A stretch of 64,000 nt of DNA from Quillaja saponaria (GCA_029379385.1 CM055608.1:25108350-25172349); one strand, 5' to 3'; positions 12,041 to 25,358 are shown, numbered from the stretch's first letter. The notes: a model not told the origin generated them from the letters alone. Numbers and translations: made by a program.

Positions 12041-13830
12041 CTTATTTGTATTTCTAAATGTATAATTCACGTCAAACAATTTAGACAAGGCTATGCATGC
12101 AAGCCCGTAGCTTACAAATACTTGTTATATAAAGAAGCAACTGACTACTGTACCCCCAAAAAAAAAAAAAAAAAACAATTGACTCATGCATGCTTACAGA
12201 ATACAGACTGTTAGACTGCAGTTGACACAGTGGGGTCTATATATAGATCAGACCAAAAACTGGGAGAGAAAAGAGGGGAAGATGGATGGATCAATTCAAT
12301 GACAAAATTGACAGCAAAGGAAAAGGGCAAAAGGAATGAGAGAAACTTGTACAAGTTGATAGATTGATGGAAGAGACGTGAGCAGCTAGATCAGTATGTA
12401 TCACTATGAAGAGTCCCCTACCCATCACTCTGAAAAACTGATAATCAATAATCAATCTTAGAAAGGAGAAAGAGAGAGAGAGATTTGGCAAGTGGGAATC
12501 AGTGCCATGCATGTTCACGAAAGATACATATGATAAATACCTGCTCTGGCCTGCACAGCGGCACAGCTGCACAGCTGCGCGTACAGGCACAGTTGCACTG
12601 CCTTGTCTACCATGAAATTAAACATGTACAGTACTAACCAGTACTTTGTCTGCAATAGTAGCAAGTAGTAACTGAATGAGAAACAAGAATAGTAGGGAGG
12701 GACTGAGAGAGAGATACAGTGGGTTTATGACACGTGTATATGACCTATTGGGGGGCATGAAATTGGTACGGGCATATCTCCATATGTTAGCCGTTTTTGG
12801 GGGTAAAAAGGGTAATTAAGCCATGTTTTTGTTTCTTTGATCAGCCAAACCAGCTGTTGGTGGGTCTGTGTCTGTGAGTGTGAGGCTCAGAAAATGAGTA
12901 ATTAATGGGTTCTAGTACTATTCTCTATTTTATTAGTAGTAGTAAATAGAGACGATGATTGTCAAAACAGAAAAAAAAAAAAAAAAAAAAAAGTGGGTCA
13001 TGGGGTCCTTGATTTTAGGTCAGTTCAAATGTCTGCATCGATGAGATGGATGCCTCTGCTCTCATCCTTTAAACATGCTCTACTCGATCGTCTTGTCAAA
13101 TCGTTCGGAATCATTGAAACATCACATTAACTTACACCTCTACCCCCACCCCCTAAAACCCATCTGCATAGCCCACGTATTACCATTCAACTTTTTTCTT
13201 GTTGCTAAGATATAACCATTCAATTTTGACTACCTCCAAATATATATATATATATATATATATATTAATTTGTGTTAACCCTCCAAGACTATTATTATAT
13301 ATAAAAGAATTCCTAAGTCCATGAACGTCTTGTTTGAGTGAGTGGTTTATACACAAATGTATATGTATTTGGGATTTGTACGTCTAAAGTTTGATCATAT
13401 AAATATAAGATGTTTCTCTCATAGTTTAGTTTATAAATGAATTAATAGTAAACATACAATTATTATATCTAATTTGTACATATGTCACTAACTAAATAAG
13501 AGCGTAATATATGTGACTACAACTTTTTAATATTATTTATATTAGTCCGCTGATTTGTTATAATTATGCTCGTCAATAGTGAATAAATTTCTACACAGTG
13601 AATAAAATTATAATTCAATAAAATTATATTTGTTCAAATAATATTAATTAAGAAATAGCAAATATTCTTATGGAGAAACTTGAATTTGTTTACCAAATTC
13701 AGTTTAGTTGTACAGATTATTGACAACATATATGTCAATTCTTTACTAGTAGTATTCATTTAAAAACGACAAGTACTCTAAATTCTTCATGTTCCACTAG
13801 ACTAATCACTTGAAAGAGATCAAAACAAAT

Positions 13831-14008
13831 TTAATCATAAAAGTAATGACTTCTTTTTGTAGATGAAGTTATTTTCATCATATATCCGAGTTCTTTTTGA
13901 ATTTCAAACATTAGTAATTATAAAAGTAACGACTTCTGTTTATAGAAGATGTTATTTTCATCCTATATCTGAGGTTTTTTGAATTTTAAACATTAGTAAT
14001 TATAAAAG
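13831..14008. repeat. tandem duplication, ~82 bp unit
   Basis: The block AAAAGTAATGACTTC...CAAACATTAGTAATTAT recurs with period about 83 bp, and the start of a third partial copy follows. Copies differ by several substitutions. Non-coding. Confidence 0.8.
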
Positions 14009-17000
14009 AATCACCCAACCTAAAAGTCAAGAATATAAACTGTTAATTAAGTATAGAGTTTTAAAAATGATTTTTATTCTCTATTAAACATGCTCCTTCA
14101 CTTGGAATTTATATTTCTTCATTCCACTAGCTCCCTCTCTCATTTTCATTGTATTTTTCAGCTTTGGGTGATATTTCTTTCATTTAGAACAAAATGCAGA
14201 GAATTAATTCAAGCATTTCTATCTACCTACTTAAACATATAGCAAAGAACTATTTATGTGTTTGCTTTAATAATGTAAGTATCATTAATGATGCTCATGC
14301 ATGCTTTGAAATATCCTATTCCCCTCCTTAACTAGAAAGCACTGTAAATGATCATACAGAAGCCAAAACTCAACTGATTGGTTCAAAAGCAAGATTTTTG
14401 AAAAAGTGTGGCTTTTATTAGTTGTTGGATAATGGAGATAGCCTCCCCATTTCCCAAATCAGGTCTAGTTTGCTTCCTTTCTTTGCTCAGCCAACAAATT
14501 CATGATCAATTCGAGATATTGTACATGTACAGTGCTCTCCTCGCTCTCTCTATTTGTCTCTTGGTAGTTCTTAACAACAAACACTGCTCTTATGGACTAA
14601 GTAGTCTATTTTGATTTGGACTCCCTTTAAATTAAGGGCCATTTGGGAAAGTCTGAAACAATGATATGGGGTCCTAATTTGTTCTTGGGATTACTCTTAT
14701 GAGTGCTCAATTGCAGTTTTAGTCTCCATAAAACCAATTCTTCAAAGTTCTGTACAATTAATTATTGAAATCTCCCAAACAGCCCCAACAATACATGTTT
14801 GAAATTTATAAAGTTGGACCCATGCATAAAGAATTTAGTGGTCATGCGAGGTTAAGGCAGCCACAATGGCAATTCCCACTAAAGCTCTAGATAGTTGTTC
14901 TGCCAGGCCATATATATTTATATATCATGATGGCAAAGTTGCCCTAATGAATGGAGGTCAAAGGGGGTGTGTGAGGAAGTGGGTTTTGCTACTTAATTGC
15001 TAGATAGGATTTATTCACTTCTCATCTCTGCTTTATATAATTAGTGGGTGTTGGTCTCCTAAAGGCCAGCAATTCCAAGTTGAACATCACTCTTATAAAA
15101 GGCTTTCAATATTTTTTTTATATTATATTTTGAATGTCACGAAAAAAGCCTATTGGACTTGTCAATATGAACAATAGATATATTCTCATATATTTATCTT
15201 ATAATAAATTCAATGATGATAATGAGTAACGGCATTGTTACAAAGATGTAACTTTATACAAATCATTTAGCTAATTTGAACACTCGGTTAAAATTATATT
15301 ATATTCTAAACTATATATTAAGTGAGAATCCGTAAATAAATTTTAATCTTTTGCAATAATTATATAATTAATGAATCAAGAAGGATTGTAAGAGGTGGGA
15401 CCAACATTATTATAATATTACATAAGTAATGGTAAGAATATAATAAAGCAACAAGTTTAAATAAAATTCATTGCTTCTTAAACATTACATATAAAGAAGT
15501 GATTCTAATCATATCATAAATGCATATTTATAACTTTTTAGATTTTGATCATCTCTTTCTTTAAAGCTCTTTATAGTGTGTCAAGTCCCTTTCCTTATAT
15601 ACAGTTTCATGTTTTACCTTTGAACTAAAAGTGGAGTAAAACCACAATGCTTTAATATATTGCTAACTTACTTTCTATTGGTAGAAACTAGGGCATTATT
15701 AGAAATTATTACAAATTGAGTTTGATTTGCTAGAATTCAAAGAGTGAATTGGTAGGCATTGCAGATGAAATTTATCTAGACCTCATGATTATAAGAAATT
15801 GAGTTTTAAGTATAAGAAAATCTAACTTATCGAGATTGATTCTCAAGAATATGTCATTTTTCTGAATTTTATTTATCATAACCCCTCTTATAATGATACA
15901 ATATTAATTATATTCCCTCCGTTTATTTTAGATATGTGAAGGAAAAATAAAATAAAATTATATGCTTATAAGTTTTTTTAATGTTGGTGAGAAAATTAGC
16001 CAGTAATTATTTATGCTAACAAAATAATTTTTTGTTTTTTTTTTCAATTGTTTTTGAACTACAACGAAGAAGTTTTTATCATCCAACAATGACTATCAAA
16101 CAAGATACAACCCAATGACATATTAAGTTATATATTACTAATAATATATAGATAATTATGTTAAATTCTAAATGTTCTCTCAACATATAAGATGAATCCA
16201 GGTAATTTTTCTAAAAAAATATGGGAATAAAAAAAAAAAAGGACCTCCACGTTACAGTACAGTACCGTTTAGATTCCAAAAGAAAAAATTGAAAATTTAA
16301 GAAACGTATATCCTACGAAACGACAAATTCCTTTATAATTTTAATATTATTGTTCTTGATTTATTATCTATCATATGACTACTGTTTCTCCACATTGAAT
16401 TCAATATATATTTGGCCCTTTCAAGCTGTCTATGATCCATGTTAATTAATCACCAATTGAAGACAAGCTTTGTCCTTTTTTCCTCAATATTCTCATCATA
16501 TGCACATATATTATATGCTATGCACACAAGTACTTAATTAGTATATGGTAACAAATTATGAATTAAATTAACCTTAAAAAAAAAAAATCTTATATGCATA
16601 TGACACTTTGGGGATTCCTTAATGGTTAGATTGAGATATTCATACGATTATTCTAATTTTTCAAAACATAATAATTTCTATTCAGACTATTCAGAATTTA
16701 GACATATATAGAGCCTATAATGCATGTGGGAAACCACATAATGTCAAGCTCTAGTGTCATTTTAGGTCTATGATCTCACAAAGTCAAAGCTAGCCAACTT
16801 TTCCATGGAATACAAGAATGTTGTCTTCCAAAAAAACCAGGGTGTTAATATGAGAGAAAATATGAGACATGTTTGAAAACGCGTTTCGTGTGCTAACATA
16901 TTTATTTTATTTTATAAGATTAGGTTATGTAATAAAAAATGAGTGAATTCATATGGAGTTTATTAAAATGTCACTAATGGTATCTCAAAGATATTTATAA

Positions 17001-19750
17001 TTTATATGTGATGTGTGATGCTTCTCTGTCATTGAAAGCCACTATAAAATAGACATCTTATTTCATATTTTAAAATGATTAGAATTGTAAAATTTAAGTA
17101 AAAAACCAAAGATGCCCTAATTCTCAAGCTTCTAACAATTATTTCCATTCAACAAATTTCATGTAGAGTACTGAACTTGAATTCTGAAGGGTATGATTGG
17201 TTTGGGATAGAAAGTGGGCTTTAGCCTTTAGTGATGAATCTATGTGCAATAGATGAGAAAAAAATTCTTAATGGATGGAAAGGCTTTGAGCTGACTCCAA
17301 TATATAATTCACACCACTACAAATGGCAAAAACTTAAATTGTGCATTATTGACTTTACACCCTCCACAAGATCCTAATGTGGCATAAATATTATCACCCA
17401 CTTCCTATAAATGGTATTTCCATCGTTTCCCAATAACAAGATGCACCACCATATATGATCTAATCTAACCATAAACTTTCTTAGTTACCAAACACATATT
17501 TTCGTGGAAAGACAGATGTTCGTTCAAGACCAATTCTTCAAAAATGGATACCATCTGAGTCATAGTCAAAAGTCAACTAGATTCTGTCATTCTAAACCAT
17601 ACAATTAATACACATAACACATTATTTAATCCGACAACAACCTACCTACTAATCAGCAGCAACTCTCTCTTTCTATATATACATCTCTAGTTGAGTGAGA
17701 GGGCAGAGTGTGTGATAAAAATCCAATTATTTGTAATCTTACATAGTTGTGCAAAAAATCTAAAACCATCCTTGTTGGATTGCAATGCTCTTTTAGATTT
17801 TTTCATTGGAATTATAAGGTTTGCTAACTCGCTAATTAATAATATATTTTGAGATCATAAACGTGTGGATAAAGACGTATACTTCAGTTATTTATTTTAT
17901 CGATCCAAATATTTGAAGAAATTTTAAATTTTATCGTAGATGATATGTTTTTAGCTAAATTAGACATATAATTAAGTAAAATAAGCATAAACTAGCCATA
18001 CATATGTGAGCTAAAAAAAAAAATTCTTCAATTAATAAAATCAAACAAGATCTAAGCTAAGTGGTATGAGATTAATTACATCATAAAGATAGCTACTATG
18101 GTTGAAATGTACGTAACCATGTATGGTCTACGCAGTATGACAGAGAGAGAGAGAGGAAGGAAAGGAGTGAAAAGACAAGTCAAACGTCAAATAGAAATCA
18201 TAAGACAGTCAGTGGGATGTGGTGTCAATCGATGAGATTTTCTGTTCTTTTTCTTTTTGATAAATAATAAGAGGGATATATAAAAATTATAATTTAGATA
18301 GAATTTACTCTTATATTTGTATAATTTGTGTCCTTGTATAAAATGGCTTCTCTAACACATGGGGATGTTTCCTTGTTATTAAAGAACAATGGAAATATGG
18401 ATTTTAGATTGAATGGACAATTTATTATTATTATTTATATTTAAATAATTTTTTTTGCAAAAAATAAATAAATTTGAAATAGAATCTTTTTCAATATAAT
18501 AAAGAATTCAATATTGTTAAAAAAGTATATTTTAAAAATATTATATTATATTTTAACAAGTTGAATTAATATCTCATCAACATCACTAATATTTTATTTA
18601 TATATAATTTTATTTTTTCATACTTCAAAAAGTAAAATAAAATTATATTTTTTGGGTACATAAAATATAGTATTGATTTTCAAGTAAATAAGTTTCTCTT
18701 TCGAAGTAATGAGTGACGCTTATGATACTAAAAATCATTGACTAAATATCTCCTACTTTTATTTATGCCCTTTTATCTTTTTTAGTTTCTTGCAAGTTAT
18801 ATAATATTTATTTTGGTGATCATTGTATTTTATGAGTTGTGGTTTTACTATAAATGATTTTTGAGTTGCTTCTTGAAATAATTCATTTGTTTCATTTGTT
18901 CTGTTAGTGAAGTGGCGTTGAATATTTTTTTTTTTATACAATGAAATTAAAGAAAATCGAAGAGTATTAACAAAAAAAATATTATTCAGAGTTTTCGTAA
19001 AACTTCTAAAATATAAAAAAATAGTTTATTTATTTTCTTCTACTGAATTTTTTAAGAATTAATTATTTTGTTAGAATTTGGCACTAGTTCCAAAATCTGA
19101 TGAATTTGAACTATTTTCAGTTTGAGCCATGCCTCAAAGCAAAAAAATTTATTAATAATAATTCAGACCCGGCCGACACGGTGTCCCCATGCTGACACAA
19201 GTCTACCCTAGTATCAATTCCCTAATTTCATGAATGTTTACTTTTTCTTTTTTGTTCTTAATTTTCATTTCTATTTACTTTGCTTCATAATTTCCATTAT
19301 CGTTATTTTATCTTTTAATTCAAAATTACTTGGATTTGTTTGTTTTTTTTCTATTTCTTTTATCTTACTACGTCTCTGAAAACTTAAGCTTAAGGAGATG
19401 AATAACTGTATACCAAAAAAAAAATTGTGGATGAATAACTTTCTAACTTTTTAATTACTTGAAGATTTTCTTTATGAACAAAAATTTTATTTATGGGTCT
19501 TGAATTTTAGAAGATTAAGAAAAAAATAAATCAAGTTTGATAAATATATGTTGCAAGATTATTTATTTATTTATTTTTAAAACACAGTTTCTTTACATAA
19601 TATTTTTTTGCTATTTTACTCAAAAAAACTTGATTAGAGGGGTAATGATAGAAAAAAAAAAAAGAAGGGTTCTATAGTAATTAAAAATAAATGAGCAAAC
19701 GAGAATAGATAAATAGAGACACAAGAATATACATGGTTGAATTAAAATTT

Positions 19751-19850
19751 ATTACTTTTAACATAAACTCATTCACTTCACTGAGACTTAATTTGAATTA
19801 ATTATTTTTAACATAAACTCATTCACTTCACGGAGACTTAATTAGAGAGT
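19751..19850. repeat. tandem duplication, 50 bp unit
   Basis: The motif TAACATAAACTCATTCACTT is repeated exactly 50 bp later, followed in both copies by CACTGAGACTTAATT or CACGGAGACTTAATT. Confidence 0.85.
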
Positions 19851-20126
19851 ATTTTATAATTCATACATGTATGGTTGGCTCGTTTATCATTTGTAAGTGT
19901 CCCCTAAATGATCAATAATGAAATTCTATTCCTCACTACCCTCCTCAAGGAGATTTAAATTCAATAAGTCAATAAAAAAAAAACACTCTTTAACAGCCAA
20001 GTACTCCCTTAAGAGTAACACATGACTTCTTTGTTTTGTAACATGAAATTTTCAGCAAAGACCATTTTAATAATAATTGAAGGATAATTCTTATTAGTCA
20101 TTTGAAGCAAGTAGTACGTATTATAT

Positions 20127-20742
20127 CCTAGGCAAAATGACATATTTTCCTTAAATATTATATTTTTGTTAGTTTTATTCTAAGAGTATATTTTGATCAA
20201 TTTCGTCCTAAAACTTTGAAAATGTTTGCATTATCTTTCTCAAATCTAAAACCATTAATATTTTAGACGGAAAATATTGAAATGGATTAAAAAATTTATT
20301 GGATGACACATGTATGTTGAGTTGACACAAAAAAATATATACACAATTGTCCCTAAAGTATTAGTTTTTTTTATCAATTTCGTTCTAAAACTATAATTTT
20401 TTTTTTGCCATTTTAGTTATAAAATTATTTTACACTATTAGTATCTCATTTCTCTCTCAAAAAATCTAAAATATTATCAAATTTTTTAAAATGTTCTAAT
20501 TACCATAACCCTAATTTGAGAGATGATGAAAGTAAGAGTGAGAGAGCATGCATAAGAAAGAGTAAAAAAATTATATTTTAAGCAATATCAAAATTTTCAT
20601 TCAAAATATTATTAGTGTTAAATTAAGAGAAGACATTACAAATGTTTTATAACTTTCGGAATAAAATTGGTAGAAAAAATACTTTCAAAATGAAACTGAA
20701 AAAAATGTGATATTTTAAGGATGAAAAATGTCATTTTGTTTA
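20127..20742. mobile_element. long-TIR MITE (Mutator-like), about 616 bp
   Basis: The left end (CCTAGGCAAAATGACATA..., about 105 bp) matches the reverse complement of the right end (TAAACAAAATGACATTT...). The match runs through the shared sequence around ATCAATTTCGTCCTAAAACT and on to AATGTTTG. TATTATAT flanks both sides (20119-20126 and 20743-20750), an 8-bp target duplication, or 9 bp with one mismatch. A related internal copy of the terminal motif lies near 20374. Long TIRs and an 8-9 bp duplication fit Mutator-type non-autonomous elements. There is no coding capacity. The arms have diverged, so the insertion is old. Confidence 0.7.
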
Positions 20743-21153
20743 TATTATATTGCATAATTAATTGTGACAACGTATTTTTTAAAAGATTAATAAGTTGTCT
20801 TTATAAAGAAGACACGTGCTTGGAACTTTTTTATTTTTTATTTTTTATAATTGACGTGGATAGAAAAATAACATTCAAATAGGTAAATAGGTAAAGTTAG
20901 TATTTAAAAATCTCAAGTAGATAAAATGGAAAACATTAACTCGCATGTAAGTTAATTATAATTTACCCATAATATATTAATATTAATGGCCCAACAAAAT
21001 CCACCATTTCTAATATTTTTAACCAAAATTGATTTCCTAATTATTAAAATACATGTTATATATTCATAATTTTATAATTAACCATTTCCTTTTTCTTATT
21101 TTTTATTTTTAATTTCTTTAAACCCCTCAGCCGCCCAGAATAGCCAACTAAAT

Positions 21154-21171
21154 CTCTCTCTCTCTCTCTCC
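21154..21171 (+). promoter_or_regulatory. CT-repeat in the BOP-type gene leader
   Basis: A (CT)9-like tract sits about 340 bp upstream of the ATG in a pyrimidine-rich, ATG-poor stretch that looks like the 5' leader. Pyrimidine patches of this kind are common near plant transcription starts. A clear TATA box was not identified. Confidence 0.4.
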
Positions 21172-21502
21172 CTCAAAATATCTATCAACACAAACACACC
21201 ACTCCACTCTATTCACCCAAAAGAATCTCACAAAAACAAATACACAGTGCAATCATCATCAACAAGAACCAAAATCCATTTCTTTCTCACTCTCTCTTTC
21301 CATTCCACTCCCTTCCTCTCTTCCCTTAACCAATCCATCCAATTTCTCTCTCTTTCTTTTTCCTGCTATCCCATGGCATGTAGTGCTTCCAACTGAGCAA
21401 AACCAACCCTAGCAAGCTAGATTATTGCTACCAAATTAAATTATAAATTTTATAATTTAAAATTTTCATTAATTAATCTTTCTTCACCATCGATCGATCA
21501 TC

Positions 21503-23593
21503 ATGTCCGTTGAAGACTCCCTAAGATCTTTATCACTTGACTACCTGAATCTCCTCATCAATGGTCAAGCCTTCAGCGACGTCACCTTCAGCGTGGAGGG
21601 TCGTTTAGTCCCCGCCCACCGCTGCATCCTCGCTGCTCGCAGCCTTTTCTTCAGGAAATTCTTCTGCGGACCTGACCCACCAACTTCCGGACTCGACCCA
21701 TCTGGTTGTGGTACACGGGTCAACTCGCCCACCTCGCCTAGGCCTACTGGGGTCATACCGGTCAACTCGGTGGGTTATGAGGTTTTCTCGTTGCTTCTTC
21801 AGTTTCTGTATAGTGGACAAGTCTCTATTGTGCCTCAGAAACATGAGCCTAGGCCTAATTGTGGGGAAAGAGGCTGTTGGCACACTCATTGCTCCTCAGC
21901 CGTTGATCTTGCTCTTGATACTCTCTCTGCCGCTAGATATTTTGGAGTTGAACAGCTCGCATTGTTAACTCAGGTTGTTATGTTATTTCATTTTATATTT
22001 TTCCTCTTAGTGTTTTAGATTAGTGTGAGCAGTCTTATGTTTTGTTTTCTGGGTTCTGCTGGGAATTTGAGCAATTACTGGGTCTGTTCTTTGGGAACTG
22101 GGAAGTGATATTTTTTTTTTCTTTTCAAATTTTCATATTTTTATTGCCAATATCTCATATTGGAGTGGGTGAGATTTGGGTTCCAATTTGTGTTTTGATC
22201 ATCTCCATTAATTAGGAGCAGTTAGCAATCCTTCCTCTCCTTTTTTTTTTTTGCTAGGAACCTTCCTCACCTTGATTTCATGTACTATTCCTTCTAGATT
22301 TTAGAATTAATTTCCCCAATTGGTATTCTTCTTTCTTTAAGATGGATTACCCAAAGAGTTATACAATTTGCAAATTTATTTCATGATATCCAAAAGTCTA
22401 GTCTTGTCTTACACAGTAAGGACAACAAATCTTACCAAAACATTATTCACCTTTCCTAACTTGGACTGATAAAAAGAGAGAACAAAAATCACAACAACAA
22501 ATTAAAGAGAGGACTAGCTAGTCATAAGCACCACAATTCTAATTGCACAAAAACATCCCATCATTTCTGTTACTTTATGATATGATATATATAGATTTGA
22601 TTTGATTTGTTTTTGTGTCATTGTGTATAATTGGGACAGAAACAATTGGCTAGCATGGTAGAGAAGGCCTCAATTGAAGATGTAATGAAAGTACTTCTAG
22701 CTTCAAGAAAGCAAGACATGCACCAACTATGGACCACTTGTTCACACCTTGTTGCAAAATCTGGTCTCCCACCTGAAGTGCTTGCCAAACATCTTCCCAT
22801 TGACATTGTTGCCAAAATTGAAGAGCTCCGTCTCAAATCCTCCATAGCCCGCCGTTCTTTAATGTCGCCCCACCATCACCACCATCATCACCATCACCAT
22901 CATGATCTTGGTGCTGCTGCAGATTTCGAGGACCAAAAAATCCGCCGAATGAGACGGGCATTAGACTCATCCGACGTTGAACTTGTAAAGCTTATGGTAA
23001 TGGGAGAAGGCTTGAATCTAGACGAGGCATTGGCATTGCATTACGCTGTAGAGAATTGTAGCCGAGAAGTTGTCAAGGCCTTACTGGAACTTGGTGCAGC
23101 CGATGTTAACTACCGTGCCGGCCCAGCTGGCAAATCCCCGCTTCACATTGCCGCCGAAATGGTCTCTCCCGATATGGTTGCTGTACTACTTGATCACCAT
23201 GCCGACCCGAATGTTCGTACCGTTGATGGGGTAACACCTCTTGACATACTTCGAACCCTAACCTCTGATTTTCTCTTCAAAGGGGCTGTCCCTGGACTCA
23301 CACATATCGAACCAAATAAGCTCAGATTGTGCCTGGAGTTGGTTCAATCGGCTGCTCTTGTTCTTTCAAGAGAAGAAGGAAATGCAAATCCACCATCTCC
23401 GACTACTATCTATCCTTCAATGAGGGATGACCATAGCAGCAGTAATATTAACATTGATTCAAGGTTGGTGTATCTGAATCTGGGCGCGACTCAAACAGGT
23501 TCTAGTAGATTTGATGGAGATGATCATAGTAGCAGCCATAATAACCAGAGGGATGATCACCCAACAATGTACCACCATTCTCATCACTTCTAG
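21503..23593 (+). CDS. BOP: BLADE-ON-PETIOLE (NPR5/NPR6-type) BTB-ankyrin co-regulator
   Basis: Family members are nuclear/cytosolic transcriptional co-regulators that act with TGA bZIP factors in organ boundary, leaf base, abscission zone and legume nodule identity. Two exons, 21503-21973 and 22640-23593, phase-0 intron with GT..AG, give 474 aa, the usual BOP length. Residues 1-157 form the BTB/POZ domain (SDVTFSVEGRLVPAHRCILA). It includes the C2HC motif C120-C125-H127-C130, spaced as in NPR1. Residues about 158-232 match the BOP/NPR linker. A run of 11 His (235-245) follows, then ankyrin repeats (about 255-380: EALALHYAVENCSREVVKAL, GKSPLHIAAEM, GVTPLDILRTL). The C-terminus holds the conserved SRLVYLNLGA and ends in His-rich sequence. 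All frames are intact. Confidence 0.95.
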
Positions 23594-24869
23594 TTAAGCC
23601 TAGCTAGCTATTATAATTTTGAAAAGATGAGTGAGATAATATTTTGATTCCGTTGGATGATGAAATGAAAGATGAATTGTAGCTAGCTAGCTAGGAATTG
23701 TGAGTTCATGAAAAGTATTGATTATCATGGAGATTGTTTATTGAATATGTTAATGATGGGATCATTGGAAATGGAGATTCCCAATTTTCTTTTTTACATT
23801 TTGTATTCTATATGTGTTTGTGTTTGTGTTGGTGTTCTGTGTGGGTGGTTTTTGCAGGATATGATGGGAGTTTCAATTTGAAGGGTCATGGATGAGTTTC
23901 ATGGGAGATGAGACAAAAGAAAGAGAATCTGAGTTTTTCTTTTTGCAGTGAAGTGTGTGAAGTGAGAAGTGCCAAAGGGTGCATTCATGTCATATGTGAT
24001 GATGATGATGGGGGAGAAGGTGAATGTGAAGGAGACACAGGTCAAATCTTTTGCAAAAACCCACTTTCTCCTGTCAACTCCTTGATTTCTATTCATTTGA
24101 TTCATAGCTAATCTTCATTGTCATCCTTTTATTTCTTGTCCCCCCACCCACCTTCTGATCATAACCCCATATATATTGTGTAGTAGGAGTGGTAATTTTT
24201 TATTTAAAAAAAAAATTCATATTAATTAATATTGCATGATCGATTAATTATGTGAGTTGTTTGGTTTCTAACGCTTGCCATTGGGCCAAAGTTCTTTTTT
24301 TGGAGGGATTTTGCTTTTTCTTTTTGGTTCAAGTTGAAAGGGCTTGTTTGGATATGTTTACCCATATTCTAATGAGGGAAATGAGCTGCCTCTTCTGTTT
24401 AACTTAATTAATTATATAACTTTTGTTGCAAAAATTGGTAGGGCTTTTGGAGTTTGGGAAAGACTCTGTGGCAGATAAAAAATATATTGAAAACCAACTG
24501 GGTATAGACAAGTTGATTGGTTGCTTTGCACTAATGCAACACTGAGTGTGACCATGACACTTATTGACAGCTTTATATATATATACACTATTTTAAACAT
24601 GCATGTAATGTATTCCTTTCGCATTAATTTTTTTTAATTTTTTTATAACCATATTAATTAATTTGTCTCCCTTGTGCCTTTTAGGGGCTGATCTCTTGCA
24701 AATAATATAATCACAGCTAAACCCTAGCTCGTTAATCCATTAGTTTTCATTTGTTTATTGCATGATTTTTTGTCTAAACCAATAATGAAGTTTGTTGGTC
24801 TCTTTATCTTGCTGACAGTACTCTTTTCTCTTCCTGCATGTGTTGATTCAATTATTAATTAATCTAATT
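23594..24869. other. 3' flank of the BOP-type gene and intergenic DNA
   Basis: The 3' untranslated region is probably the first few hundred bp. Beyond it no gene is recognised. Short open frames on both strands between 23.9 and 24.6 kb are low-complexity and unconvincing. Confidence 0.5.
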
Positions 24870-24965
24870 CCTTATGTCGGGATCAAACTCACGACATGGA
24901 GTGGAAGAAGCGTTTTAGGCTCTGTTACTATGACACTTAAGCAATGCTCAGGATGGCGGTGATCC
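24870..24965 (-). mobile_element. possible tRNA-derived SINE remnant
   Basis: Read on the minus strand, TTGCTTAAGTGTCAT resembles a Pol III A box. About 50 bases later GTGAGTTTGATCCCGACATA resembles a B box with its flanks. No A-tail or target duplication was found, so this is tentative. Confidence 0.35.
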
Positions 24966-25082
24966 TCCCTTTTATTACCGATCATTATAGTTTGAAAACC
25001 ACTTTTTTTTTTTTTTCTCAAGCTTCATTAATGTAAATAAGTACACTTAATATATTTACCATTTAGAAAACATGGTTTTTAC

Positions 25083-25201
25083 TAGCCAAAGCTTAGCTTA
25101 TTGGCATGGTAGTGGGCTTTAAGTCATTTCCTTACCCCAAGCTGTTGGTTTGAACCCCCAACATCCTGATGTGCCCAAAAAAAAAAAAAAAAAAAAAAAA
25201 A
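25083..25201 (+). mobile_element. short tRNA-derived SINE with poly-A tail
   Basis: A Pol III A box (TAGCTTATTGG, 25094-25104) and B box (GGTTTGAACCC, 25147-25157) are followed by TGATGTGCCC and a 25-A tail (25177-25201). The unit is about 95 bp plus tail and lacks a tRNA acceptor stem, so it is a retroposon rather than a tRNA gene. Flanks ACATGGTTTTT and ACATTATTTTT may be an imperfect target duplication. Confidence 0.65.
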
Positions 25202-25229
25202 CATTATTTTTGGAAAGCAACATAGATAC

Positions 25230-25358
25230 AGTTTAATTTAATCACGTCATACACTTTCTTGATCATAAGCTGCATAATATCACAATTTTGTTTTTTACAC
25301 GCAGTTAAATTTAATCACATCATACACTTTCTTGATCATAAACTGCATAATATCACAA
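25230..25358. repeat. tandem duplication, ~73 bp unit
   Basis: The block from TTAATCACGTCATACACTTT to TGCATAATATCACAAT at 25230 is repeated from 25303 with three or four substitutions. It lies just after the SINE. Non-coding. Confidence 0.85.

Larger units (their letters stand above)
12041..20126. other. long AT-rich intergenic region
   Basis: No gene recognised over about 8 kb. It holds short homopolymers, a TA microsatellite (13240-13265), two short tandem duplications (13831-14008 and 19751-19850, listed separately) and a lone Stowaway-like end near 15915. Long-range regulatory DNA of the downstream BOP-type gene may lie here, but nothing in the sequence proves it. Confidence 0.5.

Noticed and set aside
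12291..12590. 99-codon minus-strand frame
   Set aside because: Low-complexity, rich in Ser and Leu, with no family resemblance; length is compatible with chance.
15905..15935. Stowaway-like end (CCCTCCGTTTATTTTA)
   Set aside because: No matching inverted end or TA duplication was found within a few hundred bp, so at most a fragment.
21565..21968. Open frames on both strands overlapping exon 1 of the BOP-type gene
   Set aside because: They are shadows of a GC-richer coding exon; only the BTB frame matches a family.
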